Positions 51,353 through 64,000 of a stretch of 64,000 nucleotides of DNA are shown here, piece after piece. The stretch covers positions 1,318,501 to 1,382,500 of the forward strand of contig NC_090114.1 in assembly GCF_023973825.1 (NCBI RefSeq), written 5' to 3'. The position numbers and the translations under genes are program-made. The notes under the pieces are model-generated. The model was not told the DNA's origin and did not search any database. It saw only the letters and a program-made list of their open reading frames with translations. This DNA is from Plasmodium brasilianum (taxonomy: Eukaryota > Apicomplexa > Aconoidasida > Haemosporida > Plasmodiidae). Within the stretch, counting starts at the first letter, position 1, and every line of letters starts with the position of its first letter.

Positions 51353-54300
51353 GATAAAACTATAGAATAATACTTTTATATATTTACATGGAATTCTGAT
51401 ATTTAAGTATACATATAATTTTATATGTTTATGAATATACATAAATATGTAAATTCTCAATATGTACATAATAGTAGAATTATATTCTACTCAGTTTTGA
51501 TCTATAGGTATTCTTTTAATATTGTTCTTATCTTTCACAATGTAAATAGTTCATTTATGTTTTTAGTGTTTTCATGCATAATTGCTTTTGCCTAAGATCT
51601 ATTAGAAAATTTACATTTTTAAATTATTTGTTTTTTTTATTTATGTAAGTAAAAATATCACAAATTATGTGTGTTTTTAGTATTATACGATTCTTATATT
51701 TTGATTATTTATTTTATTTATTTTGTAATTTATGTTATTTTTCTTTATTTGATGATATTCATTTCAATTTTTTTTGCAAAATTTTAGGGAAATAATATTA
51801 TTAAACTTGTCCTCTTTAAATTAATATTATTATAGAACATTTATAGATGTTAATTACATATAAATTAGAATGAATTTTATTAGAACAAACAGGAACATGG
51901 GAAAATAGACATTTAAAATAAATAAAAAATTGATTTCAAAATATTTTTTACTTAATAGAACTATAGTTTCTTGGAAATTTTAATTTTTCCATATTATATA
52001 TTTTGATTGAGTAACAAATGAATAAAGTACAGAATTGCTTCTTTCATAAAATAAACAAAACTATTATTTATCATTCATTCGTTAAGTAATAATTTTCACA
52101 ATAACATATTTATTATTATTTTTTTATCTTTTATATTATACTATTTATGTAGTTATTTTATTTTTTACGAATAATGTTAATTATTAATGTCTGTATTACT
52201 TCTTTTATTGAAATTATATACAATATATTATCTTAATACGGTATATAACTAATTAAAAAGCATATATATATTTGAGTATCATTTTTTTTTTTTATATTTA
52301 TATTAATAATGTCTTATATTTTTTAATAAGATAATTGTTTACAGTGGGCTATTTACTATTTTCTCATCAAAAAAATATATCATATAACTACAACTATCTT
52401 AACTGCACAAATTATTATTTTCACGTTTATATAATATATAAAAATTTATCTTAAATTTTCCCTATATATTACCGATGTTATCAGAACAAATATTTTTATA
52501 TAAGGATATATTGTCATAGGAAATATCTATTCCATCTTCTATATCAATATTATCATAGAATTTTACATAAAAATTATACAAAATTAAATGCCCTAAAATT
52601 TTTTTATAATAGAAAAAAAAAAAAATAATATAATTTTTCTAAAAAATTAAATACAGTACTATACCTATAAAATAATTAATATAAAAAATTTAATTAATAC
52701 TGAAGAATGCTTCTATAATTTTTTTTTTAACATAGAATATAACAAAGGCTCTAAGTGAAAAATAAAATTTTATAATAGAAAAACATTAATTTACTAAAAA
52801 TAATTTTAACAGTATAATATATTTTATGCAATAAAACTAAATATTAATAATAACAATAACGTTATCCTTCAGAGCATCTACTTATTATATTTAATATATG
52901 TTAGCTAATTTGTTTTAAAAATAGGAAAACTATACCTTATTTAATTATTACGCATTATTTTAAAAAGATTAATATATTATATGTATATGAATTTTCTTAT
53001 AATATAAAGTAAAATAGGATACTATATTCTAATTATATGAATTATTTAACATGAACTAAATAAATGATTATCATTTTGTTAACGATATTAATATTATATA
53101 TTTGTGTTTTTACTTCTTTGTTTTTTTTTTAAGTACTATGTTTATTTAAAAATGCATAATTTTATATTAAAATGAAAAAGCTTTTAAATAAATATATAAT
53201 TCTAAAGATCATTTTAATGAACCAAAATCTATAAAAAATAAGTTCATTTTTTATATTAATTTTTTTAACGGATATCACATTATAACCATAAATGAATTCT
53301 GGAATTAATAGTATTAGGTAAAATAGTTTGTAAGATAATTAAAATTATAAATAATGTTAAAATATTATATTATTATTAAGATACTAGAAAATGCATTGTA
53401 AATTTTATAAATTGTATATTTATTATTTCGAAATAAAATGCCCAATATAGATAAAGATAAATAAATTAATTTTTATAATTATTCTCATTTACACAATATT
53501 CATCTGGAATATGATAAATAATATAATCTAATAGTTCCAAAAAAATATTAAAGTTGTTCCTTATATTCCACTTTTTAAGAACTCATATTCTTTTATACGT
53601 ATATATGTTACTAAAATATTTAATGTGGAAATGAAAACGTTAAATTATTTAATTCCTAACAATAAATATACTACATATTGAATTTTTAAAAGTGTTCTAA
53701 AATGTATTTAAACATCTTTTATTAAAATAAATAGTTTAAATGGAATTAATAAAACAAATAATTTTATGGAATAAAATAGTTTGTTATATAATATTAACTG
53801 TATAAATAAATACAGGAAATGAAGTAAAACTTGTAATAATGAAAAAGTTACTATACATTTTCTATTATGATATATATTGAGAACTATCAAAAATGAATAT
53901 ACAGGGGAACTTTTAACGATGATATTATTTCTAGTTAAAAATGTGCTATGTAAAATTGAATTCACTATGTTACAAAAAGTATTTTTTATTTTATATTATT
54001 TTGAAATAAATAAATATATACGGCATGCATAAAATTAATTATTTTAAAAGTATATTATAATATTTAATATTAACCAGAAAGTAAATACTAATATAAACTT
54101 ATTTTATGTTAGTTCTTATAATTAAGTTTATAAATTTTCTAAAATTTCCTTCCCCACTTTTTATTTTAACCTTTGGTGGTTTATAACACATATAAATAAA
54201 TGAATAAAAAAATATATACATCCTTTAATTCCATGCACATTGATAATAGACGTACAAAAATTCGATATATAAAATAAAATACAAATATAAGTGAAACATA

Positions 54301-55719
54301 TATTTGCACATTTATGATAGAAAAATGTTTATATTAAATTAATCATCTAAAGCAGCTCATAAATTACTTGCAGGAGATATGTTATATTCAACTCCTTATT
54401 AATTAAATATTTTATAGATATATGTTTATATAATTGTTCAAACCTATTATAGGATATCAAAATAATAAAAACGAAATGATATTTTAGTAGAGTACAATTA
54501 ATATATATTTATGTTTATTAATTTTAATTAAAAAAAAAAAAAATTATTAATATCAAAATATTAATAGTATTTATCGCATATTTTATATGTCATTAAGCAC
54601 ATTTAAGTCCATGGTAATTATATTTTTAGCACATAAATATAAAAATATATATATTATAACAAATGTAAAAATAATTACTCATAAGTATTTATGGAATTAC
54701 AGGGAATAAATATATTTTTTTTTGTTCATTTCATTGGTAACTGAACTTACATATATATATAATTTGTTTTTTACAAAATTATTATTATTACACATCTAAA
54801 AGAAGAAACGTCATGATTATCGTTACTAATGTATTAGTCTTAATTGTTCATTACATTTGTTGGAATAAAAAAAAAAAAAGTAGTGAAAGCAACTATAACA
54901 TTTCTTTATAATGTATATTTAAGTAATTCTTATAGATTTTACTTAAAAGTCTATTTAATGTGAATAAAATATGGAGTGTCAGTTTATCCCATATATCTAG
55001 AAGAATATATAATTCTCAGAATTAATAAAAAACTATAAATAATTCATTTTAAAAAGCAATGATTTTTTATTTTATCTTCATATTTTAGAATTAAATCCAT
55101 TTGAAAATTTAAACTTATATTATATTATTTTAAATAGTAGCATATTATAATATATATATGATAATACTATACATAAAAAATATTTACCTTTACATTGTAC
55201 TAAACAGATAAAAACATCTATTTATTTTCATTATATACAAAAAAAAAAGGCATGTACAATTAACTTAAAACAAATAATACATTTTTTTAATTGGACACCG
55301 AAAAAATCATCTTGAACGAAAAAAAAGTAAAGGCAAATAAAACAAAACTATTATACTTTTTCAAATAACAATATGTATTTTTCTATTAATTAAACTATAT
55401 AATACTAATTACACTTTTTTATATTAATTTTATATAAACACATTTATTTAACATACAAATGTACTTAAAAAAACACAAATGCATTAAGTCTTAATATTAA
55501 ATTACCTTAAAATCTTTATTTAAAGTAAATATATAAGAAATGAAAGAATCATATTCACTAAGAATTAAAAAAATATATTTTTAGATATCATATCAAAATA
55601 GTTATATACATGTAGGTGGTATGCTAAAAATCAAGTAACTGTATGGGCATTTCTTGTATATGTTATATCCTGACATATACTATATAAGTTATATTTTCAT
55701 ATTAGGAGCGTTTTTTTAT
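51353..55719. other. Intergenic AT-rich DNA
   Basis: The first part shares loose similarity with the 3' flank of the 27.8 kb pseudogene (for example ACATGGAATTCTGATATTTA against ACATATGGAATTTTATATAT). No other gene or element is supported. The minus-strand ORF at 53708-53965 has no family features. Confidence 0.4.
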
Positions 55720-56590
55720 CTAAGAACTTAACTCATAACAAATATTTGGATTGTTTACCTTTATTACTTCATATTTTACTATTTTTATCAAAGTATAAAA
55801 AGTATCTAATATAATGAAGACAGTTACAAATCCTAAAATTGCAGTATTTACAACTTTAAGTGCAACATATAAAGCTTCTGTGTCCTTATTAGTATATACT
55901 CCATCCATTAATGAATGTACTATTCCTATCAATGATGTTAAATATGGTGGAGCTGCTGATATAGTCAGAATCCCATTTATCACTCTATTTTCAGTCATTT
56001 TATTAATTTTAGGGTTATTCCTAATTTCATCTAAAAAATCTAAAATGTGTAATATTTTTTTTTCAAAACATCTATCTATACTCTTAAGTATAGAAAACTT
56101 CTCTTTGTTAACTACTTTATTCCGCTCCTTCATATTTAATCAGTTTTCTTTTAAAACATCTCATTCTGGTATAGTTTCTTTATAACTTTTAGATATACCT
56201 TTCTCTTCATGTAGTAAATTGGTATATTCCTTTTTACCTGATGAAACCTCAGTTGATATAACATGTACAGAATCCTCCACTAGTAGTCGATTAGTTGTTA
56301 ATGTTAAATGAACATGAGAATTATACTTTATTTTGAACATTTCATCATAGTTGTTCTAACAAAAGTAAAAATGTAAACATTTATTATTTACAAGGATATA
56401 TACATCCTTACTAAGAAAATTGCATTTTCAAAAATAAAAAATGTACCAAAATAAAAATAATTAGAGAAAAAATATATATGAAATTTTTTTAATATACCAC
56501 ATAATTTTATAACGATATATCCAAATTAAAAGAGTAAATATAAAGATTTTAATAAAAATGAGGGAATTAGATTTTGTTGTCGTTGTGTAT
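55720..56590 (-). pseudogene. PEXEL-containing exported-protein pseudogene
   Basis: Exon 2 starts at 56358 after acceptor TTTTGTTAG and runs to 55720. It reads NNYDEMFKIKYNSHVHLTLT then TNRLLVED, where RLLVE is a canonical PEXEL (RxLxE). Two in-frame TGA codons follow at 56163-56161 and 56142-56140. The frame then stays open through SILKSIDRCFEKKILHILDF, the helical motif shared with the 32.7 kb protein, and two membrane segments (INGILTISAAPPYLTSLIGI and ILGFVTVFIILDTFYTLIKI). Exon 1 is recognisable at about 56572-56506 as a hydrophobic leader (SLIFIKIFIFTLLIWIYRYK) with a GTATAT donor, but no ATG precedes it in frame. Three independent lesions make this a pseudogene as sequenced, although most of the 3' part is intact (open from the ATG at 56133). 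Confidence 0.8.
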
Positions 56591-59500
56591 CTCTCTAATA
56601 TTATTATATATTAACTAATAAAAATGTCAACATTTAAACCCGATAAATAATATAAGAATCCGCTTATATTAGTCTTAAATATTTATTGTAAACATAATAT
56701 ATTTAATTTTGATAGACGAAGAACATATAAAATTTTACAAATGAAAAATATCTTTTAATTCATTTAGTATAATATCATTGTATGTCAATTATATATAAAA
56801 AAGGAAAACTATTTAGTAAATAATTTAACTAAAGCTAAACTATTAATACTGAAAATATTTAAATTTATTATTTAAAGAATATTAAAATTTTTTTTTTTAA
56901 ACTTTTTAAAAAAGAAAAAATAAATAATGCAAAATAGAAGAATAATAGATAAATTAAAATCAAATAAAGAATTAGTCGTTGATAAAATTATTGAACTTAC
57001 ATAAAAGAATATATAACATCTAGAAAATGTATATTAATATATATTCTAAAGCTAACCAGAAAATTTTAGGTTGCTTTAAATTAACAATTCTTATTTTATA
57101 AATGTTTTTTGTAGCGTTTCTTCTATTAGATAAATAATATTAATTATTATGATAGTTAAAATAGTAGAAAAATAATGTCAGTTAAGATAAACTTTTTTTA
57201 TTGTATAAAATAAATATTATTATATATATAAAAAATGTCTGTACCATTTGATGGATTATTTATATATTAATAAATTAAAAATTATATTGCTACTAAGGGT
57301 TTTGACCAATTTGTGTATATTTTTAAAAGTTACAGTGAGCATAATATTTTTGTACAATGATTTTATAGTATCATAATTTGAATCCAAACATAACAAAATT
57401 TATTATTATTTAACGAATATATTTAAAATTAATGAATTCCATAATGTTTGTTCCTTTGAATATGTGAATAAACATTTATTTTATGATATATTTATGAATA
57501 AAAAAAAATAGATATATAAAATGCTTGATTAAAAATAAATTTAGTACAAATTCTTATATGTAATTGCATAATCTCAAAAATGATTACTTTCATATAATAT
57601 TACAAATAAAAGGAACGAAAGTGAATATATTTACGATATATAAAGGGATTATAAAAAAAACGTATGAATGTAGAAGTTATACCAATTTTATAAATAAGAA
57701 AACATAAAAAGAATAAATAATATGCTATTGTACATAATATATAATATTAAAAACGTATTTTTAAGAAAAATAAAAAATATTAATATATTGTATAATATAA
57801 TAATTTCTAATAAGAAAATTATCTTGAATCTTATTATTTTTACTCTTCGTAAATAAAAACGCAAATGTCCTATAATTATAAATATATTATATAGATCATA
57901 AAAGAAAAAAAATATACATGGTATACTTGTTATCTTAAAATTATAGTAATAAATATGGAAAAAGAATTTTAAAAAAAAAATTATGGTCATACAATTATTC
58001 CACATATATATATATATATTATCTAACTAGATGAAAATATTTTAATTAAATACAGTATTATTTATTACTAATCAATAAAAAAAAGGAAAGGAAAACTTTT
58101 TTTTGATTGAAATTCTTATTAGAAATATTTTGATTCTCTTCTTGAAGAATTTGAATTATATACTGATCTAAATTGCTCTAGATTCTTAGTATGCTTTTAC
58201 AAAAAAATTATATTCTTGAGTTATATGGCTAATAATATACCTTTTAAAGTGTATGTATCTGAGTCCACTAAAATTTATATTAATATCATAATAAAATTTT
58301 CATTTGAATATATAAGAAATCCAATATTATATATAAAAATTACTTGTAATTTTGTGTGGACAGCGTTTGTTCTATATTTATCCAATTAAGCGTTGTAAAA
58401 AAAAAATATATTAAATTTTTAAATACACCATATGAAAAATTTATGCAACTAAAATAAAAATTGTTGCGTAATTACGTATTATTTGTAAAAAAAAAAAAAA
58501 TTCTTTTTTTTTCTTAAATTGTATTTAAAAAGTGAATGCTATACTTACGATAAGATTGGCAATTTTCAGTATAAATTTTATATATATCACTAAAAGAATA
58601 TTAACTTTTTACTTAATATATTTAAAGACAAAAAAATATCAAACAAAAACATAAATAAATACCAATGCATTGTTATATAGTTGTAGAAATCATATGCTTA
58701 TTTTTTTTAACCTTTTAGTTATTTAACTTGATATAGATGCTTTTACCAATTTGTAATTTTGCTATTATGTTAAAGAAAAAATATGAATTATTATATATTT
58801 TCCTTCAGTGTTTAAATTCATATAATTGATTAAACTAATCTTATAACTCAAAAAATAAGAACAAAATACATTATTCATTTGTAAATTTTTCATATAATAT
58901 ATATTTATTTATTTTTTATAAGAATATTTAACATACCAATAAAGCATAATAATAAAATAATGTTTTCAATTCTTAATTCAACTGTGGATATATAGAAGTA
59001 CAGAGTTATTTAACTACTATTAACAATTCATAATTAAATAGGATACTATTTTATTATATATTTATAACTTTATATTTATATAATGAAAAAAAGAAAAACT
59101 ACACTTAAGGAAGTTATTAGGATAATTAAGTTTACGACACATTTCAGATAAGACATATCCATAAAATAATTATTAATTTATTCCTAAGTAAAATATATAT
59201 ACATACATATATATATATATACGTTTAAATTTAAGAAACCGCATTCTATACATTTTATTAATTACAAATCAAGACATATTTATTTTAAATTTTAAAGTAA
59301 TAATGCATTTTTTTATAACCTGAACAATTAATAAATTTAGACTAGAACAGAATATAAAATATAAAGTAGAAAATTTAATTACAGATATAAATTATAAAAG
59401 TCATATAAAATTATATATATTTTGCTATTTTATATACTTTTGAAAGTGTAAATATATATATTTTATATATATAAATATTAATTAATAATTGTATATATTA

Positions 59501-59754
59501 TTCCATAAATATATAATTGAACTTAAATAATAATTTAAAATATGAATTCGAAAATATTAGAATATTCTTATTCACAAAAAAAAATGTAATTTTTTGCTGT
59601 TGTGTACTAGAAAGACCAGATATACAACAATGTTTTTGTAAAATTATAGTTATTATAGCTATGTTTATTAAGAATATATAACTAATGATATTACAGATAT
59701 TATCTCGTAGTAATATATTCCTTAAAATAATAAACATATTTATAATTATTCATT
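56591..59754. other. Intergenic AT-rich DNA
   Basis: No gene is supported. Long Ile/Phe-only minus-strand ORFs at 57688-58005 and 59498-59737 are composition artefacts. Short (AT)n runs lie at about 58003-58018 and 59202-59220. Confidence 0.45.
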
Positions 59755-60613
59755 TTATTCATTCATATATTTAATTCTTTTATATTTTTCATTATTACTT
59801 AAGATTTTAGGAATTGATATTATAATTATGATGGCTAATATAGCGATAATTACACAAAAACATATTAGAAAAAAATAATATTTTGCTTCTCCTAGATATC
59901 CTTCTACAGCATTCCACGTATCGCTCAGATTTAATGAAGTTTTAAGCCAATCCCCTAATTCTTTTAACTTATTAAAGCCTTGTAATATGGGTAATCCTAT
60001 TCCTAACACAATGAAATGAAAAAATATAAAGGTTCCAAAACTGTAATTTCTAAATTTTATTTTTTTTAAAGCTATATCGCGAGTTCTCCTTTTTTTTTCA
60101 AGAAAGTCATCATAATCTTTTTTTTTTATCAACTTTTTTTCAAAATGAAAGTGTTTTCCATCAAACATTCCATTAATATAATCTATAACCTCTGTATAAT
60201 ATTGTTCCTTGTTTAATGAACTTCTTGTAGAATGTTTGATTTTTCCTTTGTTTGGCTTTCCATTAATTGGTATATCGTTTAACCCTAACATATCTGAGTC
60301 CTTATTTTGTTTATACTTTGATAGTAATCTGTAATTTCTTGTATCAAATCTTTTAAAAATTTTGCAATTCTCATTCATTAAATTATTAAGAGAAATCTAA
60401 AGAAACATAAGCAAATATTTGTTATATGGAACAATAACTAATGTAAAGGTAAAAAAAAAAGTATAAATAAAAATAAAAAACTAAAAATATAAAGAATGGA
60501 AATATCTTCATATAATATTAACATACCTTATCATTATAAAAATGATAAATGGAACCTAAAAGGATAAACCCCAGGATTTTAATAAATAAGAGAAACATAA
60601 TTTTTTGTTCCAT
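59755..60613 (-). CDS. fam-m: fam-m protein, two exons, intact
   Basis: Exon 1 spans 60613-60527 (29 codons, start MEQKIMFLLFIKILGFILLG, ending FYNDK) with a consensus GTATGT donor. Exon 2 spans 60396-59755 after acceptor TTTCTTTAG, in phase 0, with a TAA stop. The product is 242 aa. FKRFDTRNYRLLSKYKQNKD at about 43-62 is the PEXEL-like site (RLLSK, non-canonical fifth residue). QYYTEVIDYINGMFDGKHFH at about 94-113 and KKKDYDDFLEKKRRTRDIAL at about 121-140 are fam-m signatures shared almost word for word with the 6.1 kb gene. Membrane segments lie at about 150-169 and 203-225, with a basic tail NNEKYKRIKYMNE. It is an exported protein of unknown function by family. A conserved upstream block lies at 61371-61510. 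Confidence 0.9.
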
Positions 60614-62379
60614 GTTATAGATATTTCTTACTGAAATATATACATTATGAATAAATTAACAATAATATAATATACTCCTAATGATACTGTATACTATATT
60701 AACGTATTTAATTTGTTTTTTTTATTATTTTTCATTATTTTCGTAAAATCATAATAAAATGTATATAACTATAGTGAATTTTACTACACAGACTAAGAAA
60801 AATAAGTTTGAAAATATATTATAAAAATTTAAAAAATATTGATATTTATAAAATATTAACCTTAGGAAAATAATAGAATTCGACCTGATTATTAAATATT
60901 TAATATATATATATTATTTATTTAATATAGTAAATAAATAATTTTTTTAAAACCTTTTTTCATACTAAAATAGAAATTAATAGATATAATAACTTAGTAT
61001 TTTGAAACATTGCATTTATATGGAATATGGATTTTCGAGAATATAGATATAACACTGTTCTATACATTAAAAAGTTAATTACTAATTTTAATGATATATT
61101 AGTATGAATTATAATTTTAAAAACATTATATTTTGGAAAAAATGGTAATTACTGATAATGCATTAATTATTATAACGTAATAAGAGTTGAAATGGATGAA
61201 AAAAATATAATTTACACAATATTTTGTGTTTTGTTAACTATAGTAGACGGATTATCTGTTTTATAGGAACTTACAAATTTTTATAGTTTATAATATATTT
61301 AAAATAACTAATCAACATGTACATCTTAATCTAAGAAGAATTATATATACTAAAGGTAAATACAAATATTTTTTATTTTTGAATGATAATTTTTGAAAAT
61401 TATAACTTCCATCTTAAATTCATAATACAATTTCTAAATGAAATGATTTTATAATATTCTACTTAATTTTTGTTTTTTTAATTATATATATTTATAAGAA
61501 ATATTAATATAATATAATTTAATAAAAAGAATAAAATAAATTAAAATAAAGATAGTCGTATTATATATATTATTATCAGGGTTATAGTGGTTGAATATTA
61601 TTTTCGTCATTACTTTCATTAATAAAAGTTCTTATCTTTTTTTTATTATTAAGTATATCATACATATTTAAGTAGTTTTTGTAAAATAGAATTAAATGAA
61701 CTATAATGTAATTGTAGTAGAAAAAGGATAAATGTGTTTATAAATTTATTTATTCGCAAAACATTATAATGCTCAGTATAAATAAAGTTCTACATGCATT
61801 TTATCCAAAAAGAGAAACTATAATAATGGATATTGACTAATGCAATCCAATAAATCGAAACCTGTTCATTAATATATAACTATATTTTTTATCGTTATAA
61901 TATATTAACATGAACTTTATGGATATTATACGATTTATTTAAGCATGAATTAAAGGTATGCATTGTTTCAGGATTGCAGAAAAATAAAATGTATAAGAGA
62001 TAAAGCAAAAAAATTCAATAATTCAAAAAAAAAAGAAATATTTTAACAATATTATCATAAATCTAACAAATAGCAAAATCAAAAACAATTTTAAAACTAA
62101 TAAACACAAAAAAGAAACAAACATTTTTTAACGCTGTGTATTATTATAATTATTTGTTTGACTTATAATTATAATGATTTCTCAAAAAAAAAAAAAAAGA
62201 AGTTTGTACATATATATACTCAATTGGTTTATTAGTTCTTTTTTCTTTTACTTTTTTATTTTTATTTTTCTGTGTATCATATTTTTCCATTTTCTCCCGA
62301 ACTGTTGTTACATAAATATAAATATTAGTATAGTCGTACAAATGCGTTATATAATATCGATTAGAAATCGTAATTAATT
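60614..62379. other. Intergenic region upstream of fam-m
   Basis: AT-rich 5' flank of the fam-m gene, with the conserved block at 61371-61510. Complementary open frames at 62150-62431 (-) and 62174-62377 (+) are not supported as separate genes; part may be the tail of the SURFIN-type relic. Confidence 0.45.
61371..61510 (-). promoter_or_regulatory. Conserved block 0.76-0.90 kb upstream of fam-m
   Basis: GATAATTTTTGAAAATTATA (palindrome core degenerate here, AAAATTATAACTTC at 61396-61409), then ATCTTAAATTCATAATACAA, TTTCTAAATGAAATG and TTTAATTATATATATTTATAAGAAATATTAATAT. Same order and same distance to the start codon as at 7681-7825 and 11241-11400. Confidence 0.5.
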
Positions 62380-63890
62380 CTGGGTAACTCCCTTGAAGTA
62401 GATTCATATGTTGTATAATTTTTACATTCATTTCTTTTTTATATCCTGAAGATGAACAATCTATTATTGATATATACTAAATCTTCTGTATTCCTGTCTT
62501 TTTTTCTATTCATTATGATCCATATATAATTATTTATAATTTTTCTTTTAAATTCTGTCTTCATATATATTTTTTTTTTCTTTATCAGGAACAATATGTA
62601 GTTAACTTATTTCATTAGTTCTATCTATTATTTACATTTGCATATTTTATTCTGATAATGTCTTTGGTATACATTTCTCTTCCTCCTAAATAGTATTTCC
62701 TCTTATAATTTTTTTTATATTAAGAAAATTTTTATGTTTAAATTAAATTAATTCTTAATCATCATTATAACTAATCAAACTTCTATTTGCATATTCAATG
62801 GTTTCTTAAACTTTATGTTCCTAAAATTTCTTGTTTACACTATTTCTAATGTGATTCTTTTAATTCCTCCATAGTATATGAAGGATTTGAATTTTTATCG
62901 ATATATTCAATTCTCTTTATGTTTTTGAAAAACAAACCTAAAAAGTGTATCTGTGTAATATTGTATTCATCATATATGCATTCCAATAATACCATCATAC
63001 ATATCAATAGCAATAATTTTTCTGTAAGTATTTTCCTTAGTCACTTATAGTATTCTTCGAAAACTTTTTTAACTCCTAAGTGCTGCATAATTGTTTTTAA
63101 CAAGTTTTTACATCTTCATTAATATATATATATCATATTCTTTATTAAGTTTCTTAAAGTTTTCTTATTAAATACACTGTTCTAACATGAATTTGTACTT
63201 AACCAGTCATTGTATGAATGTACTTTTTTTTATTTCTATTATAGGATTTATTACAGTTGAAATTACCATATCCAATGTTCTTGAATCCACTATCATATCT
63301 ATATATTGTTTTATTTCATTTATTCATTTAAATTTTAAATTATGAATAGATTCTTATTTTACCTCTAATGTAATATTCATCTATAATCTTTTATATGTTT
63401 TACTCCCTAAATAACTTTGTCTGCTTAATATATTATTATTATATGATTAATTTTCCACATTCAATACTGGTTCAATTTCTTCCTTAATATTAGTTGTTTT
63501 GCTTTCTTTTTTTATAAACATTCTATTGAATATTTCTAAGAAATATACATTAACCACTTTCTATTGTTCATTCATACATTGTTCTAATACTTCTACGTGT
63601 ATATTAATATCACTTTTCTTTGCCCTTTTTTCCTTAGTTTTCTTAAATTTATTCGAATATTTATGTTTGTATATACTTTTTTCGATTTCTTTTTTTTTCT
63701 AGGAAACCTAATTATAGTATGCATTTTCATGAATTTTAGTAGTTTTAAAATAGTAATATGCACCATTTATTAATAGTAAACCAAGTTCTTTCTTTTTTTT
63801 GTTTTTATTTCTACTTAGACTACCTATTCCTAATCCAAATGTTACATAGTACAATGCAATAATGATACTAGTCATGCATATATTATAACA
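62380..63890 (-). pseudogene. Decayed SURFIN/STP1-type C-terminal region
   Basis: Reverse-strand translation yields, in order, a membrane-like segment TSIIIALYYVTFGLGIGSLS (about 63870-63812), a Lys-rich stretch (NKFKKTKEKRAKKSD), INIHVEVLEQCMNEQ followed by TAG at 63563-63561 and KVVNVYFLEIFNRMF, then NDWLSTNS near 63210. Next come EEYY, a stop, LRKILTEKLLLLICMMVLLE (about 63064-62990), KNIKRIEYIDKNSNPSYTME (about 62925-62866) and further broken pieces. The INIHVEVLEQCMNEQ*KVVN block aligns with TIIEVHMEVLKKIRNDEWEF of the STP1 gene at 45.9 kb, with the TAG at the Trp codon. The EEYY..LRKILTEKLLLL block aligns with EDLYKYLKRKILEKLCIFVF. The ectodomain would lie beyond the window edge. There are many stops and frame changes. 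Confidence 0.7.
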
Positions 63891-64000
63891 TTATTTTATA
63901 TTTTAATTATAATAAATTTAAGATATCAAAGAACAAAAAGAAATATTAACATTTTAAAATGCGCCTTTTATATTACATTTTGAAAAAGTATTAAAAATGT

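Noticed and set aside
53708..53965. 85-aa minus-strand ORF
   Set aside because: Leu/Ile/Phe-rich, with no upstream exon or family signature; probably chance.
55814..56185. 123-aa plus-strand ORF
   Set aside because: Antisense of the exported-protein pseudogene, whose sense strand carries PEXEL, the helical motif and membrane segments.
57688..58005. 105-aa minus-strand ORF with many Ile/Phe
   Set aside because: Looks like a membrane protein only because AT-rich codons encode Ile/Phe/Tyr/Leu; no splice partner or conserved motif.
62150..62431. Overlapping opposite ORFs at 62150-62431 and 62174-62377
   Set aside because: Poly-A and TA-rich low complexity; at most the tail of the decayed SURFIN-type relic.
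63499..63702. 67-aa plus-strand ORF
   Set aside because: Antisense of the Lys-rich part of the SURFIN/STP1-type relic, which has family landmarks on the minus strand.
1..64000. Telomere repeats, CRISPR arrays, rRNA or tRNA genes
   Set aside because: No tandem TTYAGGG-like repeats, spaced direct repeats or recognisable structural RNA were seen; the (AT)n tracts are ordinary microsatellites.

Overview
The window looks like a subtelomeric segment of a human-malaria-type Plasmodium chromosome, most probably Plasmodium malariae or a very close relative. The DNA is very AT-rich, and the genes have short signal-peptide or start exons followed by phase-0 introns. Every recognisable gene belongs to a multigene family typical of Plasmodium chromosome ends: pir, fam-l, fam-m, STP1/SURFIN and small exported two-membrane-segment proteins. 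The fam-l plus fam-m combination is what points to P. malariae. No housekeeping gene, rRNA, tRNA, CRISPR array or telomere repeat was seen.

Layout. 0.6-2.4 kb: intact three-exon pir gene (+). 6.1-6.9 kb: intact fam-m gene (-). 9.5-10.5 kb: intact fam-l gene (-). 13.3-14.0 kb: broken fam-l copy (-). About 15.6-18.7 kb: long decayed coding relic (-), tentatively reticulocyte-binding-protein-like. 22.2-23.9 kb: second intact pir gene (+). 27.8-28.5 kb: exported-protein pseudogene (+). 32.7-33.6 kb: intact two-exon exported protein of unknown function (-). 37.4-38.2 kb: very degraded fam-l-like relic (-). 44.4-46.8 kb: STP1/SURFIN-family gene (+) with an unclear 5' end. 50.5-51.4 kb: second exported-protein pseudogene (+), paralogous to the one at 27.8 kb. 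55.7-56.6 kb: exported-protein pseudogene (-) that keeps a textbook PEXEL motif but has two in-frame stops and no start codon. 59.8-60.6 kb: intact fam-m gene (-). 62.4-63.9 kb: decayed C-terminal half of a SURFIN/STP1-type gene (-).

In this family setting the products are expected to be exported to, or displayed on, the infected red cell. About half of the coding units are pseudogenes, so the window records birth and death of these families. Long stretches between genes hold AT-rich DNA with microsatellites and homopolymer runs.

The most interesting non-coding signal is a roughly 130-bp conserved block. It lies at a nearly constant distance (about 740-900 bp) upstream of the start codons of both intact fam-m genes, the intact fam-l gene and at least one fam-l relic, and often carries the perfect palindrome AAAATTATAATTTT. 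A further copy, and a conserved antisense hydrophobic ORF, sit behind the pir genes. All exon structures were inferred by eye from reading frame, GT/AG sites and family resemblance; none was checked against transcripts or databases.
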